From: Sagittula stellata E-37
Lineage (GTDB): Bacteria; Pseudomonadota; Alphaproteobacteria; Rhodobacterales; Rhodobacteraceae
Direction: 5' to 3'
NCBI RefSeq assembly: GCF_039724765.1
Contig: NZ_CP155729.1
Location: 1,612,001 to 1,676,000 of the forward strand
DNA: 64,000 nt
Shown: piece by piece, positions 15,372 through 23,545 of the stretch
How the letters are laid out: the number at the start of each line of letters is the position of its first letter
Numbering within the stretch: the first letter of the stretch is position 1
Program-made: the position numbers and the translations under genes
The notes under the pieces: model-generated
Seen by the model: the letters and a program-made list of their open reading frames with translations, nothing else
Database searches by the model: none
Told to the model about the DNA's origin: nothing

Positions 15372-16766
15372 ATGGACTGGGATGAATTCGCGCGCTGGGG
15401 CGCGCAGGCGGCGGCTTTCGGGGCCGACTATCACAAGACGCTCAGGGATCGGCCGGTGCGGCCGGATGTTCGCCCCGGCGAGGCGGCAGCCCTGCTGGAG
15501 GCGGCACCGCCCGAGGCCGGGGAAGGCATGGAGACCATCTGGCAGGATTTCCTGCGCGTGGTCCCCGAGCGGCTGACGCATTGGCAGCATCCCCGGTTCT
15601 TCGCCTATTTTCCGGCCAATGCCGCGCCGCCCTCGATGCTGGCGGAGATGCTGGTCACCGTGATGGCGCCGCAGTGCATGTTGTGGCAGACTTCGCCGGT
15701 GGCGACCGAGATGGAAGGCGTCATGGTGCAGTGGCTGCGGCAGGCGGTGGGCCTGCCAGAGGGCTGGTCGGGGGTGATCCAGGATTCAGCTTCGTCGGCC
15801 ACTCTGTCTGCGGTCTTGACCATGCGTGAGCGGGCGACCGGCTGGTCGGGTAACCGCGAGGGGCTGTCGGGCAAGGGGGCGCTGCGGATCTATTGTTCGG
15901 GTCAGGCGCATTCGTCCATCGACAGGGCCTGCTGGGTGGCGGGGATCGGGCAGGAGAACCTTGTGAAGCTGCCGGATGCGGGCGCCCCGGCCTACGGGGT
16001 GGATGTCGCCGCGCTGCGGGCGGCCATCGCGGCGGACCGGGCGGTGGGACATGTGCCGGCGGGCATCATCGCGATCACCGGCGGCACCGGAATCGGCGCC
16101 TGGGACGATCTGTCGGCTGTGGGAGCGGTTGCCCGGGAGGAGGGGCTGTACCTGCATCTCGACGCGGCCTGGGGCGGCGCCGCGATGATCTGCCCGGAGA
16201 TCCGCGATGCGATGTGGCCGGGGGTCGAGGCCTGCGACAGCATCGTCTTCAATCCGCACAAGTGGCTGGGGGCGCAGTTCGACTGTTCGGTCCAGTTCCT
16301 GAAGGACCCGCGCCAGCAGATCGACACGCTGAAGATCGAGCCGGAGTACCTCAAGACCTCCGGGTCGGAGGTGGTGAACTACTCCGAATGGACCATCCCG
16401 CTGGGACGGCGGTTCCGCGCCCTCAAGCTGTGGTTCATGTTGCGCTATTACGGGCTGGAGGGTCTTCGGGCGCGTATTCGCAACCATGTCGCATGGTCCG
16501 GCGACGTCTGCGAGGCGCTGCGGGACGCCGGGTTCGAGATCGTGACGGAACCGATCCTGTCGCTGTTTACCTTCCGGGGGCCGGGGGACGATGCGGCGCA
16601 GCAGGCGCTGGTCGATGCGATCAATGCGGACGGGCGGATCTATGTCACGCAGGGCATGTTCGCCGGGCGCAAGGTGGTGCGCTTCCAGGTCGGCCAGTTC
16701 GACTGCACGCGCGACGACGTGATGATGGCAGCGGACGTGATCCGCGAGATTTCGGAGGCGATGTAA
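15372..16766 (+). CDS. PLP-dependent aromatic-L-amino-acid decarboxylase family protein
   Basis: 464 residues from ATG 15372 (MDWDEFARW), with GGAGGG upstream. Group II decarboxylase features: HPRFFAYFPANAAPPSMLAEM in the N-terminal part, TGGTGIGAWDDL, HLDAAWGG and the PLP lysine in NPHKWLGAQFDC. Such enzymes decarboxylate Tyr, Phe, Trp or DOPA. Lying inside the homoprotocatechuate operon and overlapping hpaG by one base, it may supply tyramine or dopamine, whose oxidation yields 4-hydroxyphenyl- or 3,4-dihydroxyphenylacetate. Substrate choice is inferred from context only. Confidence 0.9.
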   Translation: MDWDEFARWGAQAAAFGADYHKTLRDRPVRPDVRPGEAAALLEAAPPEAGEGMETIWQDFLRVVPERLTHWQHPRFFAYFPANAAPPSMLAEMLVTVMAPQCMLWQTSPVATEMEGVMVQWLRQAVGLPEGWSGVIQDSASSATLSAVLTMRERATGWSGNREGLSGKGALRIYCSGQAHSSIDRACWVAGIGQENLVKLPDAGAPAYGVDVAALRAAIAADRAVGHVPAGIIAITGGTGIGAWDDLSAVGAVAREEGLYLHLDAAWGGAAMICPEIRDAMWPGVEACDSIVFNPHKWLGAQFDCSVQFLKDPRQQIDTLKIEPEYLKTSGSEVVNYSEWTIPLGRRFRALKLWFMLRYYGLEGLRARIRNHVAWSGDVCEALRDAGFEIVTEPILSLFTFRGPGDDAAQQALVDAINADGRIYVTQGMFAGRKVVRFQVGQFDCTRDDVMMAADVIREISEAM

Positions 16767-17620
16767 TGGTCAGGTTTGTCAGCTTCACCCATGAAGGACG
16801 GGCAGGATACGGTTTGTGGCAGGACAACGGGCTGGTCGACATGACCGGTTTTGACGGCCACGCGGACCTGCGCGAGGTGATCGCGGCCGGGGCGTTGAAG
16901 GGGTTGGCGCAGGCGGCCATGGGGAAGGCCGCGGACATTGCTCATGCGGATGCGGTGCTGGAGATCCCGGTGCGCACGCCCGAGAAGATCATCTGCGTCG
17001 GGGTCAACTTCCCGGACCGCAATGCGGAATACAAGGACGGGCAGGAAGCGCCGGGCAAGCCGTCTCTGTTCGTCCGGTTCCCGCGGTCCTTTGTCGGGCA
17101 CGGCACAAACCTTTTGCGGCCGCCAGAAAGCGAACAGCTCGACTACGAGGGTGAGATCGCCATCGTGATCGGCAAGGGCGGTCGGCGGATCGCGCGGGAG
17201 GACGCCTACGACCACATCGCGGCCCTGACGCTTTGCAACGAGGGTACGATCCGCGACTGGGTGCGCCATGCGAAGTTCAACGTGACTCAGGGCAAGAACT
17301 GGGACCGGTCCGCCGCAATGGGGCCGTGGCTGGTGCCGTTCACCCATCCCGCGCAGTTGGACGACATCGCGCTGGAAACGCGGGTCAACGGCGAAGTGCG
17401 CCAGAAGGACCGCACGTCGCGGATGCTGTACGATTTCCGCTACATCGTGAACTACGTCTCGACCTTCACCACGCTGGTGTCGGGCGATGTGATCGTCTGC
17501 GGGACGCCTACCGGCGCGGGGGCGCGGTTCGATCCGCCGATCTGGCTGAAGCCTGGCGACGTGGTCGAGGTAGAGGCGGAAGGCATAGGCATCCTGAGAA
17601 ACGGGGTGGAGGACGAATGA
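16766..17620 (+). CDS. hpaG: Fumarylacetoacetate hydrolase family protein (HpaG-type decarboxylase/isomerase)
   Basis: 284 residues. A FAH-family catalytic domain runs from about 75 to 280: KIICVGVNFPDRNAEY, LDYEGEIAIVIGKGGR, the metal-binding TQGKNWDRSAAMGPWLV and VIVCGTPTGAG. It overlaps the decarboxylase stop (TAATG) and hpaH (ATGA), so it is tightly coupled. HpaG decarboxylates 5-oxopent-3-ene-1,2,5-tricarboxylate and isomerises the product. E. coli HpaG is a two-domain fusion, whereas only one domain is present here, so one active site may do both steps or a partner lies elsewhere. Confidence 0.85.
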   Translation: MVRFVSFTHEGRAGYGLWQDNGLVDMTGFDGHADLREVIAAGALKGLAQAAMGKAADIAHADAVLEIPVRTPEKIICVGVNFPDRNAEYKDGQEAPGKPSLFVRFPRSFVGHGTNLLRPPESEQLDYEGEIAIVIGKGGRRIAREDAYDHIAALTLCNEGTIRDWVRHAKFNVTQGKNWDRSAAMGPWLVPFTHPAQLDDIALETRVNGEVRQKDRTSRMLYDFRYIVNYVSTFTTLVSGDVIVCGTPTGAGARFDPPIWLKPGDVVEVEAEGIGILRNGVEDE

Positions 17621-18414
17621 CCGAGGACGAGATCCACGCCGCCGCCACCGCCCTTCTGCAGGCGGAGAAGATGGGCATCCAGATCGGGCTCCTGTCCCTG
17701 CAGCATCCGGGCATGACCATGGACGACGCCTACGCGGTGCAGGCTGCGCTGATGACGGCCAAGCTGGTCGAGGGCCGCAAGGTGATCGGGTGGAAGATCG
17801 GGCTGACGTCCAGGGCGATGCAGGATGCGCTGAAGATCGACACGCCGGATTCCGGTGTGCTGTTCGACGACATGGTCTTTGAAACGGGCGGTGTCGTGCC
17901 AGAGGGACGCTTCATCCAGCCGCGGGTGGAAGCAGAGATCGCCTTTGTCATGAAAGCGCCGCTGGAGGGCCGGGTTACACGGGACGCGGTAATCGCCGCC
18001 ACGGATTACGTTTGTCCCGCGCTCGAGATCCTCGACACGCGCATCCAGCGCAGCGATCCGGCGACGGGCAGGGCACGGGTGATCGCCGACACGATTTCCG
18101 ACAATGCGGCCAATGCCGGGATTGTCCTGGGGGAGGCACGGCACGATCCGCGCCTGGTCGACCTGCGCTGGGTCGGGGCCGTCGTCAGCCGCGACGGCGA
18201 GGTCGAGGAGACCGGGCTGGGCGCAGGTGTGCTGAACGATCCGGTTATGGGCCTCGTCTGGCTGTCAGAGCGGATGGGCACCTATGGGCAGGCGATCCGG
18301 CCGGGCCAGGTGATCCTGTCGGGCTCGTTCATCCGGCCGCTCGAATGCCCGCCGGGCAGCCATGTGGAGGCGGACTTCGGCGCTTTCGGTCAGGTCGGCA
18401 TCAGTTTCGCATGA
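17617..18414 (+). CDS. hpaH: 2-oxo-hept-4-ene-1,7-dioate hydratase
   Basis: 265 residues of the 2-keto-4-pentenoate hydratase family, close in length to HpaH (267 in E. coli). Typical segments: DAYAVQAALMTAKLVEGRKVIGWKIGLTS, QPRVEAEIAFVM, ALEILDTRIQ and the C-terminal ECPPGSHVEADFG. It adds water to the unsaturated keto acid formed by HpaG. It is the last gene of the run; the next step, the HpaI aldolase, is not in the window. Confidence 0.93.
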   Translation: MTEDEIHAAATALLQAEKMGIQIGLLSLQHPGMTMDDAYAVQAALMTAKLVEGRKVIGWKIGLTSRAMQDALKIDTPDSGVLFDDMVFETGGVVPEGRFIQPRVEAEIAFVMKAPLEGRVTRDAVIAATDYVCPALEILDTRIQRSDPATGRARVIADTISDNAANAGIVLGEARHDPRLVDLRWVGAVVSRDGEVEETGLGAGVLNDPVMGLVWLSERMGTYGQAIRPGQVILSGSFIRPLECPPGSHVEADFGAFGQVGISFA

Positions 18415-18441
18415 CGGCGTATTGAGGGCGCGCCCGAAGGA

Positions 18442-18747
18442 TCATTCCGCCGGTTCGACCGCGATCTCCTGCCTCAGTTTGCCGGTGCCCCGGTCGAAGA
18501 TCAGGATGCGATTGTCGCCGGTCACCACGGCATACCAGTCCACGCCCTGCGTGTAGGCGGTGGCGGTTGCGCCGTCCGGCAGGGTGATGACCTCTGGCAG
18601 CGGGGCCTGCGCCTTGCTATAGCGGTGCCAGATCAGGCCGAGGATCCCCACGATCCCGACCATCATCACCACCATGAGCACCGTCACCATCGCCTGCAGG
18701 AACCGCAGGCCCGGCGGGTGCTGATATTCCGGCTCGGGAGTTTCCAT
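18442..18747 (-). CDS. Small single-pass membrane protein (DUF6476-like)
   Basis: 101 residues from ATG 18747 (METPEPEYQHPPGLRFLQ). One transmembrane helix at about 18-41 (MVTVLMVVMMVGIVGILGLIW), followed by a periplasmic domain that looks like a short beta-propeller-like blade: LPEVITLPDGATATAYTQG, DWYAVVTGDNRILIFDRGTG. The start codon overlaps that of the divergent pseudouridine synthase gene (shared CATG). Small proteins of this type are common in Rhodobacterales next to rluD-like genes. Function unknown. Confidence 0.8.
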   Translation of the reverse strand: METPEPEYQHPPGLRFLQAMVTVLMVVMMVGIVGILGLIWHRYSKAQAPLPEVITLPDGATATAYTQGVDWYAVVTGDNRILIFDRGTGKLRQEIAVEPAE

Positions 18748-19774
18748 GGACCGCCTTCGTGTCGTCATCGCGGCCGATCCGCCGCAACGCCTTGATAAGG
18801 CCCTTGCCCGCGATGTGCCAGAGGCCGCGGCCCTGTCGCGCACCCGTCTTGGCCGGCTGATCGCCGAGGGCGCCGTGACCCGCGACGGCGCGTTGCTGAC
18901 CGACCCCAAGGCGAAGGTGGCAGAGGGCGACGTGCTGGAAATCGCGGTGCCCGAAGCGGAGGACTATGACGTCGTCGCGCAGGACATACCGCTGGAGATC
19001 GTTTTCGAGGACGCCGACCTGCTGGTGGTGAACAAGCCCGCGGGCATGGTCGTGCACCCGGCGCCTGGTACGCCGGATGGTACGCTGGTCAACGCGCTCC
19101 TGCATCACTTCGGCGGCGAATTGTCTGGCGTCGGCGGCGAGAAGCGGCCCGGCATCGTGCACCGGATCGACAAGGACACCTCCGGCCTGCTGGTCGTGGC
19201 AAAATCCGACAGGGCGCATCACGGGCTGGCGCGGCAGTTCGAAAAGCACACCGCCCGGCGCGCCTACCTTGCCGTGGTGCATGGCGTGCCGGACGTGGCC
19301 GACCCACGGCTGATGGGCACGCGCGGCGTATCCGCCGGGGCAGGGGGCGGGATCACGATCACTTCGGGCCTTGCGCGGCACAAGACGGACCGCCAGCGGC
19401 AGGCGGTCTTCTTCGTCGGGCAGGGCCGGCACGCGATCACCCATGCCCGTGTGCTGGAGACTTTCGGCGCGCCGGAGTGTCTCGCGCTGGTGGAATGCCG
19501 GTTGGAAACCGGGCGCACGCATCAGATCCGCGTGCACATGGCCCATGCGGGGCATGCCTTGGTCGGCGACAGCACCTATGGCGGACGGCGCAAGCTGAAG
19601 GGCAGCGCGCTCTCGCCCGAGGCGTTTGCCGTCGCAAGTGCTTTCGACCGACAGGCGCTGCATGCGGCAGAGCTGGGGTTCGTTCATCCGGTGACGGAGG
19701 AAGAGATGCTGTTCGAAGCACCTCTGCCCGCGGACATGCGGGACCTTCTGGCGGCGCTGCGGACGACGGCGTGA
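18746..19774 (+). CDS. RluA/RluD family 23S rRNA pseudouridine synthase
   Basis: 342 residues. An S4 RNA-binding domain covers about 13-75 (RLDKALARDVPEAAALSRTRLGRLIAEGAV). The catalytic domain contains the signature RPGIVHRIDKDTSGLLVVAK with the catalytic Asp, and RLETGRTHQIRVHMAHAGH. It isomerises uridines in rRNA; RluD acts on the helix 69 loop of 23S rRNA. GGGAG lies upstream of ATG 18746. The start overlaps the divergent small membrane protein gene. Confidence 0.92.
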   Translation: MDRLRVVIAADPPQRLDKALARDVPEAAALSRTRLGRLIAEGAVTRDGALLTDPKAKVAEGDVLEIAVPEAEDYDVVAQDIPLEIVFEDADLLVVNKPAGMVVHPAPGTPDGTLVNALLHHFGGELSGVGGEKRPGIVHRIDKDTSGLLVVAKSDRAHHGLARQFEKHTARRAYLAVVHGVPDVADPRLMGTRGVSAGAGGGITITSGLARHKTDRQRQAVFFVGQGRHAITHARVLETFGAPECLALVECRLETGRTHQIRVHMAHAGHALVGDSTYGGRRKLKGSALSPEAFAVASAFDRQALHAAELGFVHPVTEEEMLFEAPLPADMRDLLAALRTTA

Positions 19775-19811
19775 TGTGTCGGGTGCTTTGACCCGGCCTG
19801 TCCGCCCGGGG

Positions 19812-20444
19812 TCAGAGCCGCCCTGCGATCAGAAGCCAGAGGCAAAATCCGATCTCGGTCACGATGCAGACGAGGTAGGCGGGCTGCATCAACGCATTCA
19901 GGTCGGGTGCGGCAAGGCGGGTGATGCCCCCGGCGATGTAGATCAGCCCGGTCAGCATCAGTCCGGCAGGCAGCACCATCGGCGCCACGCGCGACAGGCA
20001 GACCAGTTTCGCCATCACCATGGCGTTCACCCCGAACAGGATCAGACCGATGTCGTAGCCGTTGGCGTGGAGTGTGGCAAACGTCAGGGCGAGATCCGGC
20101 CGCCCGTCTTCGACCAGCTGCGGCACGGCGGAGAGCGCCACAAGGCTGGTGCCGATCAACGCCGCCTGTCCGAGGCGAAAAACCAGGGCGGCACGTGCCA
20201 GCCCTTCCGACACCGGGCGCAGCAGCGTGAAGAACACCAGCGCCAGAACGATGTCCGCCAAGAGCATGACAACATCTGCCAAGAGGCTGAGGCGGATGTT
20301 CGCAAGGTGGGAAGCAAGCGATTCCGCACCGGCTGCCAGCGCAGGGCCGCGCAGGGCCAGTTCGGCGGTCAGGCCCGAGGCGATGATGACGAGGTACAGC
20401 ACACCGGCTGTGCGGATCTGGCGAGGTGCGGCAAGGGCAGGCAT
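19812..20444 (-). CDS. DUF4386-like integral membrane protein
   Basis: 210 residues with about six hydrophobic helices: AGVLYLVIIASGLTAEL, LLADVVMLLADIVLALVFF, QAALIGTSLVALSAVPQL, YDIGLILFGVNAMVMAKLV, VLPAGLMLTGLIYIAGG and LVCIVTEIGFCLWLLI. This order and spacing fits the DUF4386 family, whose function is unknown. GGAG lies nine bases upstream of ATG 20444. It is convergent with the pseudouridine synthase gene and divergent from rpoH. Confidence 0.8.
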   Translation of the reverse strand: MPALAAPRQIRTAGVLYLVIIASGLTAELALRGPALAAGAESLASHLANIRLSLLADVVMLLADIVLALVFFTLLRPVSEGLARAALVFRLGQAALIGTSLVALSAVPQLVEDGRPDLALTFATLHANGYDIGLILFGVNAMVMAKLVCLSRVAPMVLPAGLMLTGLIYIAGGITRLAAPDLNALMQPAYLVCIVTEIGFCLWLLIAGRL

Positions 20445-20658
20445 GGGCTAACACTCCGTGACGTTCGGACTTAGGTTGGCCGTGAGTACATCGTCACATC
20501 GTGTATGGGAATTTCCGGATATCGTATGAATAACATGCGAAAATGTATGGGGGAAACCCGGCTGTCACCGAGTGCACGTGCATGTGAACCCATTGACACA
20601 AGGGTTCCCCGACGTTCACGAAACCTTAACTACTGAGCAACGTTTGTTGGTTAAGCAT

Positions 20659-20687
20659 CTTGAAACCACTTCGGCCAACGACCATCT
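20659..20687 (+). promoter_or_regulatory. Candidate sigma-32-type promoter of rpoH
   Basis: CTTGAAA (20659-20665), about 14 bases, then GACCATCT (20680-20687) resembles the heat-shock consensus CTTGAAA / CCCCATnT. It lies about 58 bases upstream of the rpoH start. It is the only promoter-like signal I can defend in the 300-base divergent gap 20445-20744, and the -10 part is weak. Confidence 0.35.
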
Positions 20688-20744
20688 GGATGTTAAACCG
20701 TGTAACATGAGCGGCGCAAACGCGTCGAACGAGAGGGGCAAGGC

Positions 20745-21641
20745 ATGAGCAACTACGCAAATCTCCCGGCACCGTCGCCGGAAGCCGGTCTGAGCCGCTA
20801 CCTTCAGGAGATCCGGAAGTTCCCGCTTCTGGAGCCCGAGCAAGAGTACATGCTGGCCAAGCGCTGGGTCGAGGACGAGGATACGCAAGCGGCACACCAG
20901 CTTGTCACCTCGCACCTGCGACTCGCGGCAAAGATCGCCATGGGCTACCGTGGTTACGGTTTGCCGCAGGCGGAGGTGATCTCGGAGGCGAACGTCGGCC
21001 TGATGCAGGCGGTGAAGCGCTTCGATCCGGAAAAGGGTTTCCGCCTTGCCACCTACGCGATGTGGTGGATCAGGGCTTCGATCCAGGAATACATCCTGCG
21101 GTCCTGGTCGCTGGTGAAGCTGGGTACGACATCCGCGCAGAAGAAGCTGTTCTTCAACCTGCGCAAGGCGAAGAGCCGCATCGGCGCGCTGGAGGACGGT
21201 GACCTGCGTCCGGAACACGTCGAGAAAATCGCCACCGATCTGGGCGTGACCCAGGACGAGGTCATCTCGATGAACCGGCGCCTTTCCGGTGGCGACGCCT
21301 CGCTCAACGCGACGGTCGGCTCCGAAGGCGAAGGGACCATGCAATGGCAGGACTGGCTTGAAGACGAAGATGCCGACCAAGCCGGTGAATATGCCGAGCG
21401 AAATGAGCTCGAAGCGCGCCGCGCTCTGCTTGAGCAGGCAATGGACGTGTTGAACGACAGGGAAAGGGATATTCTGAGCCAGCGGCGCCTCTCCGACCAA
21501 GCGGTGACGCTGGAAGAGCTTTCGGGCCAGTACGATGTCAGCCGGGAAAGGATCCGGCAGATCGAAGTGCGCGCGTTCGAGAAGCTACAGAAGCGGATGC
21601 GTGACCTTGCCCGCGAGCAGGGCATGCTGACCAGCGCCTGA
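20745..21641 (+). CDS. rpoH: RNA polymerase heat-shock sigma factor RpoH (sigma-32)
   Basis: 298 residues. Region 1.2/2 begins LSRYLQEIRKFPLLEPEQEYML; region 2.3-2.4 is PEKGFRLATYAMWWIRASIQEYILRSWSLVK. The RpoH-specific box QKKLFFNLRKAK follows. Region 4 has LNDRERDILSQRRL and the helix-turn-helix VTLEELSGQYDVSRERIRQIEVRAFEKLQ. It directs heat-shock and stress transcription. GAGAGGGG precedes ATG 20745 and a strong terminator follows. Many Rhodobacteraceae carry two RpoH paralogues; which one this is cannot be settled here. Confidence 0.97.
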   Translation: MSNYANLPAPSPEAGLSRYLQEIRKFPLLEPEQEYMLAKRWVEDEDTQAAHQLVTSHLRLAAKIAMGYRGYGLPQAEVISEANVGLMQAVKRFDPEKGFRLATYAMWWIRASIQEYILRSWSLVKLGTTSAQKKLFFNLRKAKSRIGALEDGDLRPEHVEKIATDLGVTQDEVISMNRRLSGGDASLNATVGSEGEGTMQWQDWLEDEDADQAGEYAERNELEARRALLEQAMDVLNDRERDILSQRRLSDQAVTLEELSGQYDVSRERIRQIEVRAFEKLQKRMRDLAREQGMLTSA

Positions 21642-21964
21642 ACCGTTCCGCCGGGCCGGCAGCGGTGGCCCGGCGGTTTCAGCGGCGGACTCCCAAGATT
21701 ACCTCATGTGTTCGAAGGCGCTGGCGGCCCTCTCTGGAAACAGAGAGGGCCTTTTCATTCCTGGGGCTAAAAATAATGTTCAGATGTATTAAACAATACA
21801 TTCGTTACCGTTCAGTAAATAGGGTGAGGATCAATTAATAAAGTACGGAATGCAGGTGCAGTATTCTCTATAGGATGTCGGAACCGAAAAGCCAGTTGCC
21901 GAGTTTCCCAATGATTGCAGGAAAATAATTCCAGATACTTGGGAATGAAGGGCACTATCCGATC
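21642..21964. other. AT-rich leader between rpoH terminator and Lrp gene
   Basis: 323 bases. After the rpoH terminator the stretch from about 21765 to 21960 is conspicuously AT-rich against a GC-rich background. It includes an inverted repeat ATGTATT-aaac-AATACAT (21784-21801), a candidate binding site for the adjacent Lrp-type regulator. No gene is seen. Confidence 0.5.
21726..21755 (+). terminator. Rho-independent terminator of rpoH
   Basis: A perfect 11-bp stem GGCCCTCTCTG / CAGAGAGGGCC with a GAAA tetraloop is followed by TTTT. It lies 84 bases beyond the rpoH stop. Confidence 0.93.
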
Positions 21965-22432
21965 ATGAAGCTGGACGACACGGACCGCAAACTCCTTGCG
22001 CATTTGCAGCATGACGGAAAGGCCAGCATCCAGACGCTGGCGGACGCGGCCGGGCTGTCGACGTCGCCCTGCTGGCGGCGGATCAAGCGGCTGGAAGACG
22101 AGGGCGTGATCCGGGGCTACGTCGCCCGGCTGGATCCCAAGGCGCTGGGGCTGGGCGCTCTGGCCTATGTCTTTGTCAGCCTGGTCGACCACTCGGATGA
22201 CACGCTGGCAGCGTTCGGCCAACTGGTGGACCAGGAGGCGCGGATCGTCGAATGCGAATCCGTAACCGGCGCCTGCGATTTCCTGCTGAAGGTTGCGGCA
22301 CGCGATCCCGAAGATCTCGAAGCGTTCCTGAAACGCGGGATGTTGGCCGGTGGGCTGGTGCGGGTCAGCCAGACGCATTTCGTCTTGCGTCAGGCCAAGA
22401 CCCGCAGCCCTTGGCCACTCCTGTCCGACTGA
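21965..22432 (+). CDS. Lrp/AsnC family transcriptional regulator
   Basis: 155 residues. An N-terminal AsnC-type helix-turn-helix, DDTDRKLLAHLQHDGKAS, then LADAAGLSTSPCWRRIKRLEDEGVIRGYVA, is followed by the RAM ligand-binding domain from about 65 (ALAYVFVSLVDHSDDTLAAF, CESVTGACDFLLKVAARD). Such proteins sense amino acids and usually regulate themselves and nearby metabolism genes. The neighbouring oxidoreductase 88 bases downstream on the same strand may be a target. Confidence 0.93.
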   Translation: MKLDDTDRKLLAHLQHDGKASIQTLADAAGLSTSPCWRRIKRLEDEGVIRGYVARLDPKALGLGALAYVFVSLVDHSDDTLAAFGQLVDQEARIVECESVTGACDFLLKVAARDPEDLEAFLKRGMLAGGLVRVSQTHFVLRQAKTRSPWPLLSD

Positions 22433-22520
22433 CTGCCGACCATCCGGAAATCACAGGCGCGGCACGTTTCATCCCCGGCGCAACTGGTCTAGCGTGAGCG
22501 CAAACATCAGGGAGCTGAAG

Positions 22521-23495
22521 ATGACAGATTACGTGAGATGGGGCATACTCGGCGCTGCGAACTTCGCGCGCGCACACATGGGTCCGGCCATCCATCAGGC
22601 TCGCAGGGGGCGCCTATGCGCGCTTGCGACCTCAAGCGAGGAGAAGGCCGCCCCGTTTGCAGAGCGTGCGCCGGGGCTGAAGGTGCACCTTTCCTACGAC
22701 GACCTGTTGGCCGATCCCGAAATCGACGCAATTTACATTCCGCTGCCGAACCACTTGCACGTGGAATGGACCGTCAAGGCGCTGGAGGCGGGGAAGCATG
22801 TCCTCGTCGAAAAGCCGCTGGCCATGCAGGCCGCCGATTTTGCACCGGTGATCGCCGCGCGGGACGCGACCGGCAAGCTCGCGGCGGAGGCCTACATGGT
22901 CGTCCACCACCCGCAGTGGAAGAAGGCCAAGGCGCTCTACGAAGAGGGCGCCATCGGGGCGCTCAAACGTGTGTCTGTGGCCTTTTCCTATGACAATCGC
23001 AGCGACAGCAACAACATCCGCAACCGTCCGGAGACGGGCGGCGGCGCGGTGCCGGACATCGGCGTCTACGCGTATGGGACGGTCCGTTTCGTCACCGGAG
23101 AAGAGCCGCAGTCCATCCTGTCGACGGAAATCGAGCGTGAGAACGGCGTCGATGTCTGGAGCCATATCACCGCACGCTTCCCCTCTTTTCACTACACTGG
23201 CGTGGTCTCGATGCGTATGGCGCCATGGCAGGAGGTCGTATTTCATGGCGACGGCGGCGTGATGCGCCTCTCGGCACCTTTCAACGCGGGGGTCTATGGG
23301 CAGGCCGAGGTAGAGCTGCAGGGCGCGGACCTGAAGGTGACGAGATGGCGCTTCCCGTCCGATAACCATTACGTCCACCAGGTCGAGGCCTTCAACGCCT
23401 CTGTTCTGGACGGTGCTCCGTATCCGTGTCCGCTGGAATTCTCGCGCGGGACACAGGAAATGATCGACATGATCTGGGCGGCGGAAAAGGCATGA
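22521..23495 (+). CDS. Gfo/Idh/MocA family oxidoreductase
   Basis: 324 residues from ATG 22521, with GGGAG upstream. The N-terminal NAD(P)-binding Rossmann domain has WGILGAANFARAHMGPAI; the family motif with the catalytic lysine is HVLVEKPLAM (about 90-99), and AYMVVHHPQW follows. The C-terminal alpha/beta substrate domain has GGGAVPDIGVYAYGTVRF. Members oxidise or reduce sugars, inositols or related polyols. The substrate cannot be told from sequence. Confidence 0.9.
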   Translation: MTDYVRWGILGAANFARAHMGPAIHQARRGRLCALATSSEEKAAPFAERAPGLKVHLSYDDLLADPEIDAIYIPLPNHLHVEWTVKALEAGKHVLVEKPLAMQAADFAPVIAARDATGKLAAEAYMVVHHPQWKKAKALYEEGAIGALKRVSVAFSYDNRSDSNNIRNRPETGGGAVPDIGVYAYGTVRFVTGEEPQSILSTEIERENGVDVWSHITARFPSFHYTGVVSMRMAPWQEVVFHGDGGVMRLSAPFNAGVYGQAEVELQGADLKVTRWRFPSDNHYVHQVEAFNASVLDGAPYPCPLEFSRGTQEMIDMIWAAEKA

Positions 23496-23500
23496 AGCCG

Positions 23501-23530
23501 GACCGGGGCGCGGGTTTTGCGCCCCGGGTC
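23501..23530. terminator. Hairpin between convergent oxidoreductase genes
   Basis: A nine-bp perfect stem CCGGGGCGC / GCGCCCCGG with a GGGTTTT loop lies in the 50-base gap between two convergent genes and can act as a terminator for both. No strong T tract is present on either side. Confidence 0.5.
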
Positions 23531-23545
23531 AATAATATGGTCTGG

